From positions 62,001-126,000 of the forward strand of contig ONIM01000002.1 of assembly GCA_900317885.1 (NCBI GenBank): 64,000 nt of DNA. The letters run 5' to 3'. The notes beneath the pieces were generated by a model. The model made no database searches. It saw only the letters and a list, made by a program, of their open reading frames with translations, and was not told the DNA's origin. Positions 43,317-52,640 of this stretch are shown here, piece after piece; position 1 is the stretch's first letter; the number at the start of each line of letters is the position of its first letter. The position numbers were made by a program, and so were the translations under genes. The stretch is from an uncultured Bacteroidales bacterium. GTDB lineage: Bacteria > Bacteroidota > Bacteroidia > Bacteroidales > Paludibacteraceae.

Positions 43317-45260
43317 ATGAAAACTAATAAATTTATATGGGGAATAATTGTTGCATTTTTTGCAACCTCCTGTAATTTCTTAGAGTCGGAATCTCCATCT
43401 GCGATGGACGTTGAGGCCGTTTTTAAAAGTCCAGTACTTACCGGACAGGCCATCGCGGGAGTATATGATGTGTTCGGTGGAGACCGCGGCTATCGTAACC
43501 GTTTGGCATGTAGCTATGCAGGATTGAATACAGATATCGAACGCGGTTATAAGGGGCAAGGAAGAGGCGAGTATAATATTTACACGATTACTCCTGTTTG
43601 TAGCGATTTGACCAATGCAGAAGGTAAAGATGCATGGGGGCACTTCAATGTCGGTATCGAACGGTGCAATAAGATCATTGAAGGTATTGAAGGTTATGCA
43701 GATTTAAATGATAAGCAGATGTCTTATTATTTAGGAGAAGCATATTTTCTTCGCTCATTCTTGTATCTTGAGATGGTAAAGCTCTGGGGTGATGTTCCTG
43801 CTCGCTTTGAGTCTTTGGAGAAAAATCCCGAAGGAGCGAAGACTCCCAAGACCAATAGAAACGTGATTTATGAGCAACTCCGTGTAGATCTGAAGAAGGC
43901 GGCTCAATATCTGCCATGGTCCAATGCATGTCCGGGTACCGCTCTCAATAAGACAGATCGTCCTTCTAAAGCTTCCGCATTAGCGCTATTAATGCGTAAC
44001 GATATGTTTTATGCCGGAAAATCAATACGCCCTGATTCGTATATGAATGGTCCGGTAGAAAATGTGGATGCTAATAAGTGTAAGGAACTTTACGAAGAAG
44101 TACTGAGTTCTTTCTCTGAAATTATGAATGGCCCTGGAGAGGATGCAAAATTGTTGCAAGATAAAGATGGCATCTCCGGATTTGAGCGTGTATTCCGAAA
44201 TGTGTGCGCAGACGTAAATGACTATTATAATTCTGAAATGATTTGGGAGATCCCCTTTAATATCAACTCCCGTGGTCAGGTGCTGCAGTACAACTGTCCG
44301 AAGAGTCAGGATGCGTTAAAGGGGCTTAAAAATAACACATCGGGTTCAACAAACTCGGCGGTAATGATAGTGCCGACTTTGTATTATGATTTCGCAGAAG
44401 GCGATGTTCGTCGTGATGTCACGATGGCCCCGTTCCAGTGGATTTATGATACAGGAACTAAGTTCAATAAGGATGCCGATAAAGTACACGCCGCATTCCC
44501 GTCTGTTAATGTGGCTGGGAAAGAGAAATTCCTTTATCAGAAGATGCAAAATATTGCTGAGTTCTATGCAGCAAAATATCGCGTAGAGTGGATGAGCCGT
44601 GAGCGTCAGGGTAATGACGATGGCGTGAATTTCCCGATAATCCGTTACGCAGATGTATTGTTGATGGCTGCCGAGGCTACTTTGGGTGGTATAACCGGTG
44701 CTGTTCCTGATAACCTTCATGGGGTAGATGGTCAAAAGTGTTTCGATCGTGTACGTCAGCGTGCAGGTGTAGCAACCCGCGAATTGACAATGGCTAATAT
44801 CCAAGAAGAGCGTAAGTTTGAGTTCGCCGGAGAGTATATCCGTAAATACGACTTAATGCGTTGGGGTATTTTGAAACCGACTCTCGAGGCGGCGCACACG
44901 CGCATTGAGAATATGAACTTGCATCAGGACGAGTTCGCGGGTATGAATGATACTATTTATTTCAAGTATAAAGCTGCTAATGAGTACGCATATGCAGACG
45001 GTATCAAGGGATTTGTCATAGATTCTATCTATGGCCTGAAGAAAGGGGAAAAAGGAAAGCCGGCTACATATAGCGCTGAAAACGGATGGACTTCGAAATG
45101 TATATATGCAGAAGAAGATGGCCGTTTCTTATCTTCCAGCTCGTATATGTTGTTTGATCGCGAGCATCCTGAAAACTTGAACTCGCGTCAGTTGTGGCCG
45201 ATATTCAATGTGAACCTCGGTTCCGAGAATCTTTGGAACGATTACGGCTACCCCAACTAA
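43317..45260 (+). CDS. SusD/RagB-type glycan-binding lipoprotein
   Basis: A 647-residue lipoprotein (signal FIWGIIVAFFATSC, then NFLESESPSAMDVEAVF). SusD features are TPR-like helices early on (YYLGEAYFLRSFLYLEMVKLWGDVP) and a late FPIIRYADVLLMAAEATLGG and RKFEFAGEYIRKYDLMRWG. It forms the lid on the SusC barrel and binds glycan at the cell surface. The PL1 gene starts 10 bases later, so susC, susD and PL1 form one operon. Confidence 0.93.
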   Translation: MKTNKFIWGIIVAFFATSCNFLESESPSAMDVEAVFKSPVLTGQAIAGVYDVFGGDRGYRNRLACSYAGLNTDIERGYKGQGRGEYNIYTITPVCSDLTNAEGKDAWGHFNVGIERCNKIIEGIEGYADLNDKQMSYYLGEAYFLRSFLYLEMVKLWGDVPARFESLEKNPEGAKTPKTNRNVIYEQLRVDLKKAAQYLPWSNACPGTALNKTDRPSKASALALLMRNDMFYAGKSIRPDSYMNGPVENVDANKCKELYEEVLSSFSEIMNGPGEDAKLLQDKDGISGFERVFRNVCADVNDYYNSEMIWEIPFNINSRGQVLQYNCPKSQDALKGLKNNTSGSTNSAVMIVPTLYYDFAEGDVRRDVTMAPFQWIYDTGTKFNKDADKVHAAFPSVNVAGKEKFLYQKMQNIAEFYAAKYRVEWMSRERQGNDDGVNFPIIRYADVLLMAAEATLGGITGAVPDNLHGVDGQKCFDRVRQRAGVATRELTMANIQEERKFEFAGEYIRKYDLMRWGILKPTLEAAHTRIENMNLHQDEFAGMNDTIYFKYKAANEYAYADGIKGFVIDSIYGLKKGEKGKPATYSAENGWTSKCIYAEEDGRFLSSSSYMLFDREHPENLNSRQLWPIFNVNLGSENLWNDYGYPN

Positions 45261-45270
45261 TTACAAATAG

Positions 45271-46716
45271 ATGAGCAAAATGAAGCGCATTCCTTTATTG
45301 ATGATCTTGGCGTTGATGGTTTTCTCGTGCAAGGATAAGCCCGAGGAGCCATCAACTCCTACCATAGACAAAGAGAAACTAATCCGCGCATGTCAAAACC
45401 TGACAGGTGGGGGCGCCTCTACTAAAGGAGGTAGAGGTGGCTCGGTTTATGTGGTAACTACTCTTATAGACGAGATTAACCCTGAGTCCGGTTTGCCTTT
45501 GACGGGATCTTTGCGCTATGCCGTTCAACAATCCAATGCGCGTTTGATCATCTTCCAAGTGGCAGGAACGATTCATCTGACAAAGCCACTTAATATCCGT
45601 CAACCCAACATCACGATAGCCGGGCAATCTGCTCCAGGCGATGGCATATGTGTGGCGGATTACCCAATATTGGTCTCCACCAATAATGTGATAATCCAGT
45701 TTATTCGATGCCGTTTAGGTAATGCTTCTTTGGCAAAGGATCCAGAAACGGATTATGACGCCATGTCCGTTAATAATAGCACCAATGTGGTTATAGACCA
45801 TTGCTCTTGTTCCTGGTCAGTGGATGAATGTGTATCGTGTTATGGCAATGAGAATTTCACGCTTCAGTATTGCTTTATAACAGAAGCGCTACGTAATGCG
45901 GGCCATGTGAAAGGAGCTCATGGTTATGGTGGTATTTGGGGAGGAAAGAATGCAACCTTCCATCATAATTTGTTAGCTCATCACGATAGTCGTAATCCAC
46001 GTTTCGACCATGATTACGTGGATACAAAGTTTGCAGGGCCGATTGACTATGTCAACAATGTCGTTTATAATTGGGGAGGCAACTCTACTTATGGCGGAGA
46101 AGGAACCAACAAGGGAGCTGGTGGACGGCATATCAATTTTGTAAACAACTATTATAAGAATGGTCCTTCCACCAAAGCGAAGGATCGTTTAGTTGATCCT
46201 ACCGTCTCTTGTTCCAAATGTACGAAAACACCAGGTGGTACAGTAAAAGGACCTAAGATTTTCCTGACAGGAAATATCATGTTTAACAACGATAATGTTT
46301 CTTTAGATAATTGGAGTGGTTCAACCGTTAAAACGGATGCGGTAAAAGCAACTTCGCGATGGACAGATGGACTTACTTTGCTGACAAATGAAGAATCTGC
46401 TGAGGATGCCTATAAGACCGTTCTTGCAAAAGCCGGTTGCTCGCTTCATCGTGATGCAGTGGATTTACGCATTATAGATGAGGTTCGCAATGGAACAGGA
46501 AAGTTAATTGATAAACCATCCGATGTGGGTGGCTTCCCGGAACTCGATCCTGGGGTTCCTCCGATTGATTCTGATGGTGACGCAATTCCAGATGAATGGG
46601 AGATTGAGTATGGGATGGATCCTCATAAATACTCCGATGCATATTTGTCTTCTTTCGTAGATGGATTCACGAATTTGGAGGTCTATCTTAACGCAATTGT
46701 AGCAGATTTGTACTAA
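45271..46716 (+). CDS. PL1 pectate lyase-like surface lipoprotein
   Basis: A 481-residue protein with a lipoprotein signal (LLMILALMVFSC, then KDKPEEPSTP). The parallel beta-helix of PL1 is visible: GGRGGSVYVVTTL, TIAGQSAPGDGICVADYP, VVIDHCSCSWSVDE, LLAHHDSRNPRFDHDY and VNNVVYNWGG. The C-terminus carries a calcium-binding-type segment DSDGDAIPDEWEIEYGMDP. PL1 enzymes cleave polygalacturonate by beta-elimination using calcium. It is probably on the cell surface and feeds the SusCD transporter. The internal CSKC pair is unusual for PL1. Confidence 0.87.
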   Translation: MSKMKRIPLLMILALMVFSCKDKPEEPSTPTIDKEKLIRACQNLTGGGASTKGGRGGSVYVVTTLIDEINPESGLPLTGSLRYAVQQSNARLIIFQVAGTIHLTKPLNIRQPNITIAGQSAPGDGICVADYPILVSTNNVIIQFIRCRLGNASLAKDPETDYDAMSVNNSTNVVIDHCSCSWSVDECVSCYGNENFTLQYCFITEALRNAGHVKGAHGYGGIWGGKNATFHHNLLAHHDSRNPRFDHDYVDTKFAGPIDYVNNVVYNWGGNSTYGGEGTNKGAGGRHINFVNNYYKNGPSTKAKDRLVDPTVSCSKCTKTPGGTVKGPKIFLTGNIMFNNDNVSLDNWSGSTVKTDAVKATSRWTDGLTLLTNEESAEDAYKTVLAKAGCSLHRDAVDLRIIDEVRNGTGKLIDKPSDVGGFPELDPGVPPIDSDGDAIPDEWEIEYGMDPHKYSDAYLSSFVDGFTNLEVYLNAIVADLY

Positions 46717-46750
46717 AATGCAAAAAATCTACATTTTTTGACAAAATATA

Positions 46751-46782
46751 CTTGTTTATTTCCAAAATTTGTAGTACCTTTG
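46751..46782 (+). promoter_or_regulatory. Promoter of the small secreted protein
   Basis: CTTG at 46751-46754 and TACCTTTG at 46775-46782, 20 bp apart. The start codon is at 46847. A separate promoter means this gene is not simply the tail of the SusCD operon. Confidence 0.7.
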
Positions 46783-46846
46783 CACCGTATTTGTAAAACG
46801 CATTTTACAATTAACATTAATATTAACTTTTAAAACAAAAAAGATT

Positions 46847-47518
46847 ATGAAGAAAATTTTCCTCTTCGCAGCAGCTGCTGTAGCAGCTCTGACCGTAAAT
46901 GCAGCTTCTTTTGCTGGTTTTGATGGCCGTGATGGTTCTCTTGGCACCCAGATTCATGACCAAGGTCTGATCAAAGATCAAGTAAATGTAACTTTGAAAG
47001 AGACTGATGCTACGGCTCACAAGTATTCGATTCAGAATACAGCAGCTGGTGAAATGTCTTTCACCATGGGTGGCATTCTTTTCAAAGGTTCTGATCAAGT
47101 AGCTGGTAAAGACATCTATAAAACCTACAACACATACATTCAACCGAATGGTGCGAGACGTTCTGTAATTATCCCGACTGTTGCTGGTGAACAAGTATTA
47201 ATCGGTGTTCAGGATGCAGTAACATGTGCAGTAGAAGGCGCTGCTGAAGGTGCAAGCGTTGAATTCCAAGCGTGGGGTACTGAAAAAGCCGTTTTGAACA
47301 CTTTGACAGCAACTGGTTCTTCTATTGTATTGTGGTCTGATGACCGTGCAGAGAGTCCTACTGCTGCTAAGTTCAAACTGGGTGCAGTTCTTCCTGTTGG
47401 AGGCGCTCAAGGTATCAACAATGTTGAGGCTGCTAAGGTTGAGAAGTTCTACCGCGATGGTCAGCTCATCATCCGTAAGAACGGCGTAGAGTACAACGCT
47501 CTTGGCGCTAAGCTCTAA
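46847..47518 (+). CDS. Small secreted protein with T9SS-type tail
   Basis: A 223-residue protein with a clear signal (IFLFAAAAVAALTVNAAS). The mature part is predicted beta-rich (KYSIQNTAAGEMSFTMGGILFKG; ASVEFQAWGTEKAVLNTL) and matches no family known to me. Its last 26 residues (KFYRDGQLIIRKNG, then YNALGAKL) follow the same pattern as the giant proteins' tail (LINGELFI-RGE-MYDAxG), so it likely uses the same export route. Its own promoter and two downstream hairpins mark it as a single gene. Function unknown. Confidence 0.75.
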   Translation: MKKIFLFAAAAVAALTVNAASFAGFDGRDGSLGTQIHDQGLIKDQVNVTLKETDATAHKYSIQNTAAGEMSFTMGGILFKGSDQVAGKDIYKTYNTYIQPNGARRSVIIPTVAGEQVLIGVQDAVTCAVEGAAEGASVEFQAWGTEKAVLNTLTATGSSIVLWSDDRAESPTAAKFKLGAVLPVGGAQGINNVEAAKVEKFYRDGQLIIRKNGVEYNALGAKL

Positions 47519-47528
47519 TAATAATTAC

Positions 47529-47548
47529 ATCAGCCAAGTTTGGCTGAT
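47529..47548 (+). terminator. First hairpin after the small secreted protein
   Basis: ATCAGCCAA and TTGGCTGAT form a perfect 9-bp stem with a 2-base loop. No strong T-run follows, so it may be an RNA-stabilising hairpin ahead of the true terminator. Confidence 0.6.
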
Positions 47549-47562
47549 AGGTGATAACAAAA

Positions 47563-47590
47563 ATGGCTCGCATCTGCGAGCCATTTTTTG
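47563..47590 (+). terminator. Terminator of the small secreted protein gene
   Basis: ATGGCTCGCA and TGCGAGCCAT pair around TC, followed by TTTTTTG and preceded by an A-run. It could work in both directions and would also serve the convergent GH28 gene. Confidence 0.88.
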
Positions 47591-47624
47591 TTGCCTTATG
47601 TGAGCCTAATTACGGCTCATTCCC

Positions 47625-47652
47625 GCGACCACATCGCGACCACATCGCGACC
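47625..47652 (+). repeat. 11-bp tandem repeat before the GH28 gene end
   Basis: GCGACCACATC occurs twice and again in part (GCGACC). It is non-coding. Period 11 is also seen at 11162-11194. A small TGAGCC/GGCTCA hairpin lies at 47601-47619. Confidence 0.65.
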
Positions 47653-47676
47653 TGTACGTAGCGTCAGAGTCTGCTT

Positions 47677-49204
47677 TTATTCCAGCGGGTTGCCGTTGAA
47701 CTTGATGTTCTTGGCGTGCTTGATCTCGTTCTCCTTGGCGGGGGTGATGATGCAGTTCTGGAAGGTGATGTCCTCTGCGTAGTCGAAACTCATACCCTCG
47801 CGGACGCCGTAGAAGCTGACACCGTCGAAGAGGATGTTATGTACGGGCAGGCCTTTCAGACCGGTCATATCTACTGCCTTGCGGGCGTTGACGCAAGTGA
47901 TGTTGCGGAAGGTGAAATTGCTCCACTCGGGATAGAACTTGCTCTTGTCGTCCGTGTCCGTGGCACCGCGGCCTCCGGCGGAACGGTCTGCGTAACCGGA
48001 TTGGAAGAAGACAGCCGCTTCGCGGATATTCTTCATCGTGATATTGTAGCAGTAGATGTCCTCACACCAGCCGCCACGACCCGGAGCGGATTTGAAACGG
48101 CAGCCGATATCCGTGCCGTCGAACATACAATCCTTGACAATCAGGCGCTGCATACCGCCGCAGAACTCCGAACCGATGACGAAGCCGCCGTGAGAACTCC
48201 GAACCGATGACGAAGCCGCCGTGTGCGCGATAGACGGTGTCGTTAGTGATGAGGAAGTCGCGTTGCGGACCGGCAGCCACACCTTTGTCGCCCACGCCGC
48301 CTTTCATACAGATACCATCGTCACCCGCGCTGACGTGACAACCGGCGATGAGCGCCACTTGTACGTTACCCGGGTCCATCGCATCGCCGTTCTGAGCCCA
48401 CCACGGGCAGTCAACGGTGACATTCTCGATGATGAGGTTCTGGATGCGGGTCGGCACGAGGTGGAATTTCGGACTGTTGCGAAGGGTCACACCTTCGACT
48501 ACGACGTTCTTGGAGTCGGTGATGTTGACCAAGTGCGGACGCATCTTCTCCTGGATCTCCGCCGTGGCAGCAATATTGGGGATGCCTAACTCTTTGTTGA
48601 GGTTAAACGGATACCAGAGGCGATAGGTCTTGTCGTCCTGTTTGAGGGTACCGCCGAGCGCCAGCGCCTCTTCCCAAACCTCGGGGAGCTTGCCGTCACG
48701 AACGACTTTCTTCTCTTTGATCGGGCGCCAGATGAAACCCTGACCGTCGATCACACCCTTACCGGTAATACCGATGTTCTCGCATTTGGACGCGCGAATG
48801 AGCGCGTAGCATTTCTTGCTACCGTCGCGCAGACTGTCGTCTTTCTGGACGTACAACTCTTTGTTCTCGGAGCCCAGGATCGTAGCACCTTTGCTGAGAT
48901 GGAGGTCGATGTTACTGCGGAGCTGGATAGGGCCTGTTTTCCACACGCCGCGCGGAACGATGACATGTCCGCCGCCCTGTTTGGAGAGCTCTTTGATGGC
49001 TTTGTTGAACGCCTCGGTACAATCGGTTTTGCCATCCGGCACTGCGCCATACTGGGCGATGTTGACTGAGGTAGCGGGGAATTTGACTTCCTGCACGTGC
49101 TCAATCTCGATAGGCAGATCCACGTAATAGTGGTCGTACTTGCTTTGCGCGCTGAGGCTCAGCGCCGCGCCCAACAGGAGGGCAGAAAAGAAGATTTTTT
49201 TCAT
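47677..49204 (-). pseudogene. GH28 polygalacturonase, frameshifted by a 31-bp duplication
   Basis: The 5' part (49204 inward) encodes a signal peptide (IFFSALLLGAALSLSAQ) and a GH28 beta-helix: VNIAQYGAVPDGKTDCTEAF, then WWAQNGDAMDPGN near residue 270 and SAGDDGICMKGG near 293 with catalytic Asp residues, then HGGFVIGSE near 328. Just there a 31-bp tandem duplication (48162-48223) throws the frame off. The 3' part reads on in the next frame (FCGGMQRLIVKDCMFDG; CRFKSAPGRGG) to 47677. Deleting one copy gives an intact 498-residue protein (1,528 minus 31 = 1,497 bases). GH28 hydrolyses polygalacturonate, matching the PL1/SusCD genes. As written it would yield a 380-residue truncated product lacking the Arg-x-Lys site. 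Confidence 0.88.
48162..48223 (-). repeat. Exact 31-bp tandem duplication inside GH28
   Basis: Bases 48162-48192 and 48193-48223 are identical. Each encodes HGGFVIGSEF plus one base. 31 is not a multiple of three, so each gain or loss of a copy switches the frame. Confidence 0.95.
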
Positions 49205-49253
49205 GATAGGTGTTATTTGTTGTTGTTTCGATATCTCGATATGTCGTGTACAA

Positions 49254-50750
49254 TTATTGTGCCAAATCGGCGATTTTCAGCGCGGCGTTGATGCCGTCGA
49301 GCGCGGAAGAGGTGATGCCTCCGGCATATCCTGCTCCTTCGCCACAAGGGTAGAGACCCGGCGTGGAGACGGATTGTAGGGTCTCCGGATCGCGCGGGAT
49401 ACGCACCGCACTACTGCTGCGACTCTCGACACCGAGAATCACGGCGTCGTTGGTCAAGAATCCCGGATATTTCTTGTCAAAATCCCGGAAACCCTGTTGG
49501 AGCCTTTGACCGATCTCCGCCGGTAGCCATTGATCCAAGCGGCTTGGTGCGATACCCGGCAGGTAGCTGCATTTCGGCAGGTCCTTGCTCGCTTTTCCTT
49601 CTACAAAATCCCGCAAGCGTTGCGCAGGGGCGGTATATCTTCCCCCCTCCATGGGGGGATTGAGGGGGGCCTGTCCTTGCTTGAACGCTTCGCGCTCCAA
49701 GGCTTCCTGGTACTCGAGACCGCGGAGTGGATCATCGCCGGGGATGTCCTCGGGGTTGATCTGTACGACGATGCCGGAGTTGGCAAAAGGCGAGTTGCGG
49801 TGGGAGGCAGACATGCCGTTGACAACACAGGTGTCTGCGGTACTACCCGCCGGCACGATATGTCCGCCCGGACACATGCAGAAGGAGTAAACCCCACGGC
49901 CGTCCACTTGCGTCACGAGGCTGTAGGAGGCGTTGCCGACATACTCCGTAGAGGCCTTATGATACATCAGCCGATTGATCAGCTCTTGCGGGTGCTCGGC
50001 GCGGACGCCCATGGCGAATCCCTTCGTCTCCAACTTTACGCCTTCGGCGGCTAACATCCGGTACGTATCATGCGCCGAGTGCCCGATCGCGAGGATAATA
50101 GGAGTCGCATGTCTTTCGACTTCTTTGAGGCTTGTAATGCATGTCTCAAAGTGTATCTCCCCGCCGTGGCTGAGGATGCACTCGCGCATGTTCTTGATGA
50201 TCGTCGGTAACTTGTCGGAGCCGATATGTGCGTGGGCTTCGTAGAGGACGGTGTCCGGTGCTCCGAAGAAATGGAAGAGTTCCATGACGCGTTGCATGTT
50301 ACCTCTTTTCTTGGAGCGGGAGAAGAGTTTGCCGTCGGAGAAAGTGCCTGCGCCTCCTTCGCCGAAGCAGTAGTTCGACTCGGGGTTGAGTCCTTCGTTG
50401 CGGTTGAGGAGAGCGATGTCTTTTTTGCGCTCGCTGACCTCTTTCCCGCGCTCGTAGATGACGGGTTTGATGCCGTGCTCGATGAGCGTCAGTGCAGCAA
50501 ACAACCCTGCCGGTCCGGCGCCGATAATCACTACCTGTCTCTCCGCGTTATGCACATCTTGGAAGACCGGCGGCGTGTATAACGGGATAGGTGCATCCTT
50601 TGCGATGGGCTTCCCTTGATCGTCTGTAAGAACAATAAGATGCACCTTCAGCTCTCGCTGACGTGCATCTACTGATCGCTTCACGACCCGCCATTTCTGT
50701 TCGGCTTCGTGCGCTTCTTTTGGAGATAATATAAATTGCTTATTTTCCAA
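49254..50750 (-). CDS. FAD-dependent oxidoreductase (uncharacterised dehydrogenase type)
   Basis: A 498-residue protein with a dinucleotide-binding motif [21 protein letters not shown] near residue 75, [18 protein letters not shown], and [18 protein letters not shown]. Near the C-terminus is [21 protein letters not shown], the second FAD-binding motif. It belongs to the broad family of FAD-dependent dehydrogenases with no agreed substrate. A palindromic repeat lies in frame near residues 364-371 ([11 protein letters not shown]), a loop that should tolerate an insert. It overlaps the recA 3' end by 11 bases, so the two are likely co-transcribed. Confidence 0.8.
   Translation of the reverse strand: MENKQFILSPKEAHEAEQKWRVVKRSVDARQRELKVHLIVLTDDQGKPIAKDAPIPLYTPPVFQDVHNAERQVVIIGAGPAGLFAALTLIEHGIKPVIYERGKEVSERKKDIALLNRNEGLNPESNYCFGEGGAGTFSDGKLFSRSKKRGNMQRVMELFHFFGAPDTVLYEAHAHIGSDKLPTIIKNMRECILSHGGEIHFETCITSLKEVERHATPIILAIGHSAHDTYRMLAAEGVKLETKGFAMGVRAEHPQELINRLMYHKASTEYVGNASYSLVTQVDGRGVYSFCMCPGGHIVPAGSTADTCVVNGMSASHRNSPFANSGIVVQINPEDIPGDDPLRGLEYQEALEREAFKQGQAPLNPPMEGGRYTAPAQRLRDFVEGKASKDLPKCSYLPGIAPSRLDQWLPAEIGQRLQQGFRDFDKKYPGFLTNDAVILGVESRSSSAVRIPRDPETLQSVSTPGLYPCGEGAGYAGGITSSALDGINAALKIADLAQ
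49640..49672 (-). repeat. Palindromic in-frame repeat, copy 1 (in the FAD protein gene)
   Basis: The plus strand reads CCCCCCTCC-AT-GGGGGG then ATTGAGGGGGGCC. On the coding strand it gives [11 protein letters not shown] in frame. It shares the stem-plus-tail layout with 52606, 54740, 56627 and 58603. Confidence 0.7.
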
Positions 50751-51780
50751 TCTTTGCTAAAACGGCCTCGAGACCGAGTTCTTTGATTTTCTCGCTGATC
50801 TTGCCTTCGAGTTCATCGCACAGGTCGGGGTTCTCCGCCAGCACATCTTTCACCTTGTCGCGTCCCTGACCGAGTTTGGTGTCGCCGTAGGAGAAGAATG
50901 AACCGCTTTTCTTGATGACTTCGGTAGCTACTGCGAAATCGAGTATCTCACCGATCTTGGAGATACCCTCGTTGAACATGAGGTCGAACTCCGCTTTCTT
51001 GAAGGGCGGCGCCACTTTGTTCTTCACCACTTTGACGCGTACTTGGTTACCTTTGATATTGTCGCCGTCTTTGATCTGACCCGTGCGCCGGATATCCAGA
51101 CGTACGGAGGCGTAGAACTTCAGGGCGTTACCGCCGGTGGTGGTCTCCGGGCTGCCGAACATCACACCGATCTTCTCGCGCAGCTGGTTGATGAAGATGA
51201 CGGTGGTGCCGGTTTTGTTGACGGACGCGGTCATCTTGCGCAGCGCCTGGGACATCAGTCGTGCCTGCAGGCCGACCTTGTTGTCGCCCATGTCGCCGTC
51301 GATCTCCGCTTTCGGGGTCAGCGCGGCTACGGAGTCGATGACGATGAGATCAACTGCTGCTGAACGGATCAGTTCGTCTGCTATCTCGAGTGCCTGCTCG
51401 CCGCTGTCAGGCTGTGCGATCAGCAGATCGTTGATGTTCACGCCTAATTTCTCTGCGTAGAAGCGGTCGAAAGCATGCTCGGCATCGATGATTGCCGCAA
51501 TGCCGCCGGCTTTCTGTACCTCAGCCATCGCGTGGATAGCGAGGGTCGTCTTACCGGACGACTCCGGACCGTAGATCTCGATGATTCGTCCTTTCGGATA
51601 ACCGCCTACGCCCAAAGCGTAGTTCAAACCCAGACTACCCGTCGGAATCACGGGAACGTCCTCTATCTTCTCATCACCCAGACGCATGATGGCGCCCTTG
51701 CCGAAGTCTTTGTCAATCTTTGCCATCGCGTTTTGCAGCGCTTTCAGTTTGTCTGCCGATGGTCCTTGTTTTTCTGCCAT
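50740..51780 (-). CDS. recA: Recombinase RecA
   Basis: A 346-residue RecA. Walker [10 protein letters not shown] is at residues 71-79. It also shows [33 protein letters not shown], the L2-like [26 protein letters not shown] and [20 protein letters not shown]. It drives strand exchange and the SOS response. The promoter is at 51923-51954, overlapped by the nth terminator. DinD and DprA, both RecA partners in other bacteria, are encoded in the same window. Confidence 0.98.
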   Translation of the reverse strand: MAEKQGPSADKLKALQNAMAKIDKDFGKGAIMRLGDEKIEDVPVIPTGSLGLNYALGVGGYPKGRIIEIYGPESSGKTTLAIHAMAEVQKAGGIAAIIDAEHAFDRFYAEKLGVNINDLLIAQPDSGEQALEIADELIRSAAVDLIVIDSVAALTPKAEIDGDMGDNKVGLQARLMSQALRKMTASVNKTGTTVIFINQLREKIGVMFGSPETTTGGNALKFYASVRLDIRRTGQIKDGDNIKGNQVRVKVVKNKVAPPFKKAEFDLMFNEGISKIGEILDFAVATEVIKKSGSFFSYGDTKLGQGRDKVKDVLAENPDLCDELEGKISEKIKELGLEAVLAKIGK

Positions 51781-51922
51781 AATATATAAGTATTTGTTAT
51801 TTTAACGGGGACCCCGACGGGGGCTAACGTAGTGCACCCGGTGGGGAGAGCGGAGGCAGGAGTTGCTTGTCGATTTAGCGAAGCGGTATCGACCGCCGCA
51901 CACTCCTTGCCGAACGCGACTG

Positions 51923-51954
51923 CAAAATTACTAAAAAAAAACGACATACGCAAG
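51923..51954 (-). promoter_or_regulatory. Promoter of recA
   Basis: Minus-strand TAATTTTG at 51930-51923 and CTTG at 51954-51951, spacer 20 bp. The -33 box falls inside the nth terminator stem-loop. No LexA-type operator was recognised. The roughly 145-base leader to the recA start contains GC-rich, partly self-complementary sequence. Confidence 0.65.
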
Positions 51955-51962
51955 CGTATGTC
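51932..51962 (-). terminator. Terminator of nth
   Basis: GACATACGC and GCGTATGTC (51943-51951, 51954-51962) pair with a 2-base loop. On the minus strand a run of nine T follows. The stem overlaps the nth stop codon and the -33 box of recA. Confidence 0.85.
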
Positions 51963-52596
51963 AATTTTTTTCATAATAACGGCAAAATTCGGCAATCCCG
52001 CATTGCTCGCATTTGGGTTTGCGGGCCTGGCATACATACCGTCCGTGTAGTAGCAGCCAGTGATGTGCCTTGGGGATAACCTCTGCGGGGATGTGTTTGA
52101 CAAGCTGGCGCTCGGTCTGCAAGGGGTTCTTGCTTCCTGTTGTCAGCCCGATGCGTTCGCTCACGCGGAAGATATGGGTATCGACCGCCATGGTGGGTTG
52201 ATTCCAGATGACCGCACAAACGACATTAGCGGTCTTGCGCCCGACGCCTTGCATCGTCTGCAGTTCTTCAATCGTGTCCGGTACTTCACCATGATAGACC
52301 TCCACCAGCCGCTGCGCCATGGCTACTAAGTGTTCGGCTTTCGACCTGGGGTAACTGACGCTCTTCACGTATTCGAACACCTCATCGCTTGTCGCTTTCG
52401 CCAATAACTCCGGCGTGGGGTAGGCTTCAAAAAGCGCCGGCGTGACCATATTGACGCGCTTGTCGGTGCACTGCGCGGAAAGCATCACGGCAACCAGCAG
52501 TTCGTACGGGTTGCGGTAGTTCAGTTCGCTCTCCGCAACCGGCATGTTCGCCTCGAACCACGCGAGGATATGTTTGAATCGTTCAGACGTTTTCAT
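51961..52596 (-). CDS. nth: Endonuclease III
   Basis: A 211-residue protein. The helix-hairpin-helix with catalytic Lys is LQTMQGVGRKTANVVCAV, followed by VDTHIFRVSERIGL containing the catalytic Asp. The C-terminal 4Fe-4S site is C-x6-C-x2-C-x5-C in VCQARKPKCEQCGIAEFC. It removes oxidised pyrimidines in base-excision repair. It is last in the rplY-pth-S4-DUF4924-nth run and has a strong terminator. Confidence 0.96.
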   Translation of the reverse strand: MKTSERFKHILAWFEANMPVAESELNYRNPYELLVAVMLSAQCTDKRVNMVTPALFEAYPTPELLAKATSDEVFEYVKSVSYPRSKAEHLVAMAQRLVEVYHGEVPDTIEELQTMQGVGRKTANVVCAVIWNQPTMAVDTHIFRVSERIGLTTGSKNPLQTERQLVKHIPAEVIPKAHHWLLLHGRYVCQARKPKCEQCGIAEFCRYYEKN

Positions 52597-52603
52597 TTTG
52601 AAA

Positions 52604-52640
52604 AGCCCTTCCTTTTAGGGAAGGGTTTGGGTTAGGCTTC
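52604..52640 (-). repeat. Palindromic repeat, copy 2 (end of the DUF4924 gene)
   Basis: CCCTTCC-TTTTA-GGGAAGGG followed by TTTGGGTTAGGCTTCG. It overlaps the 3' end of the DUF4924 gene, so the last residues (SLTQTLP) and the stop codon come from the repeat. It lies 8 bases upstream of nth. Confidence 0.8.

Noticed and set aside
47677..48282. A separate 201-residue protein at the GH28 3' end
   Set aside because: Its first 30 residues are out-of-frame noise before the duplication, and the rest is the missing half of GH28.
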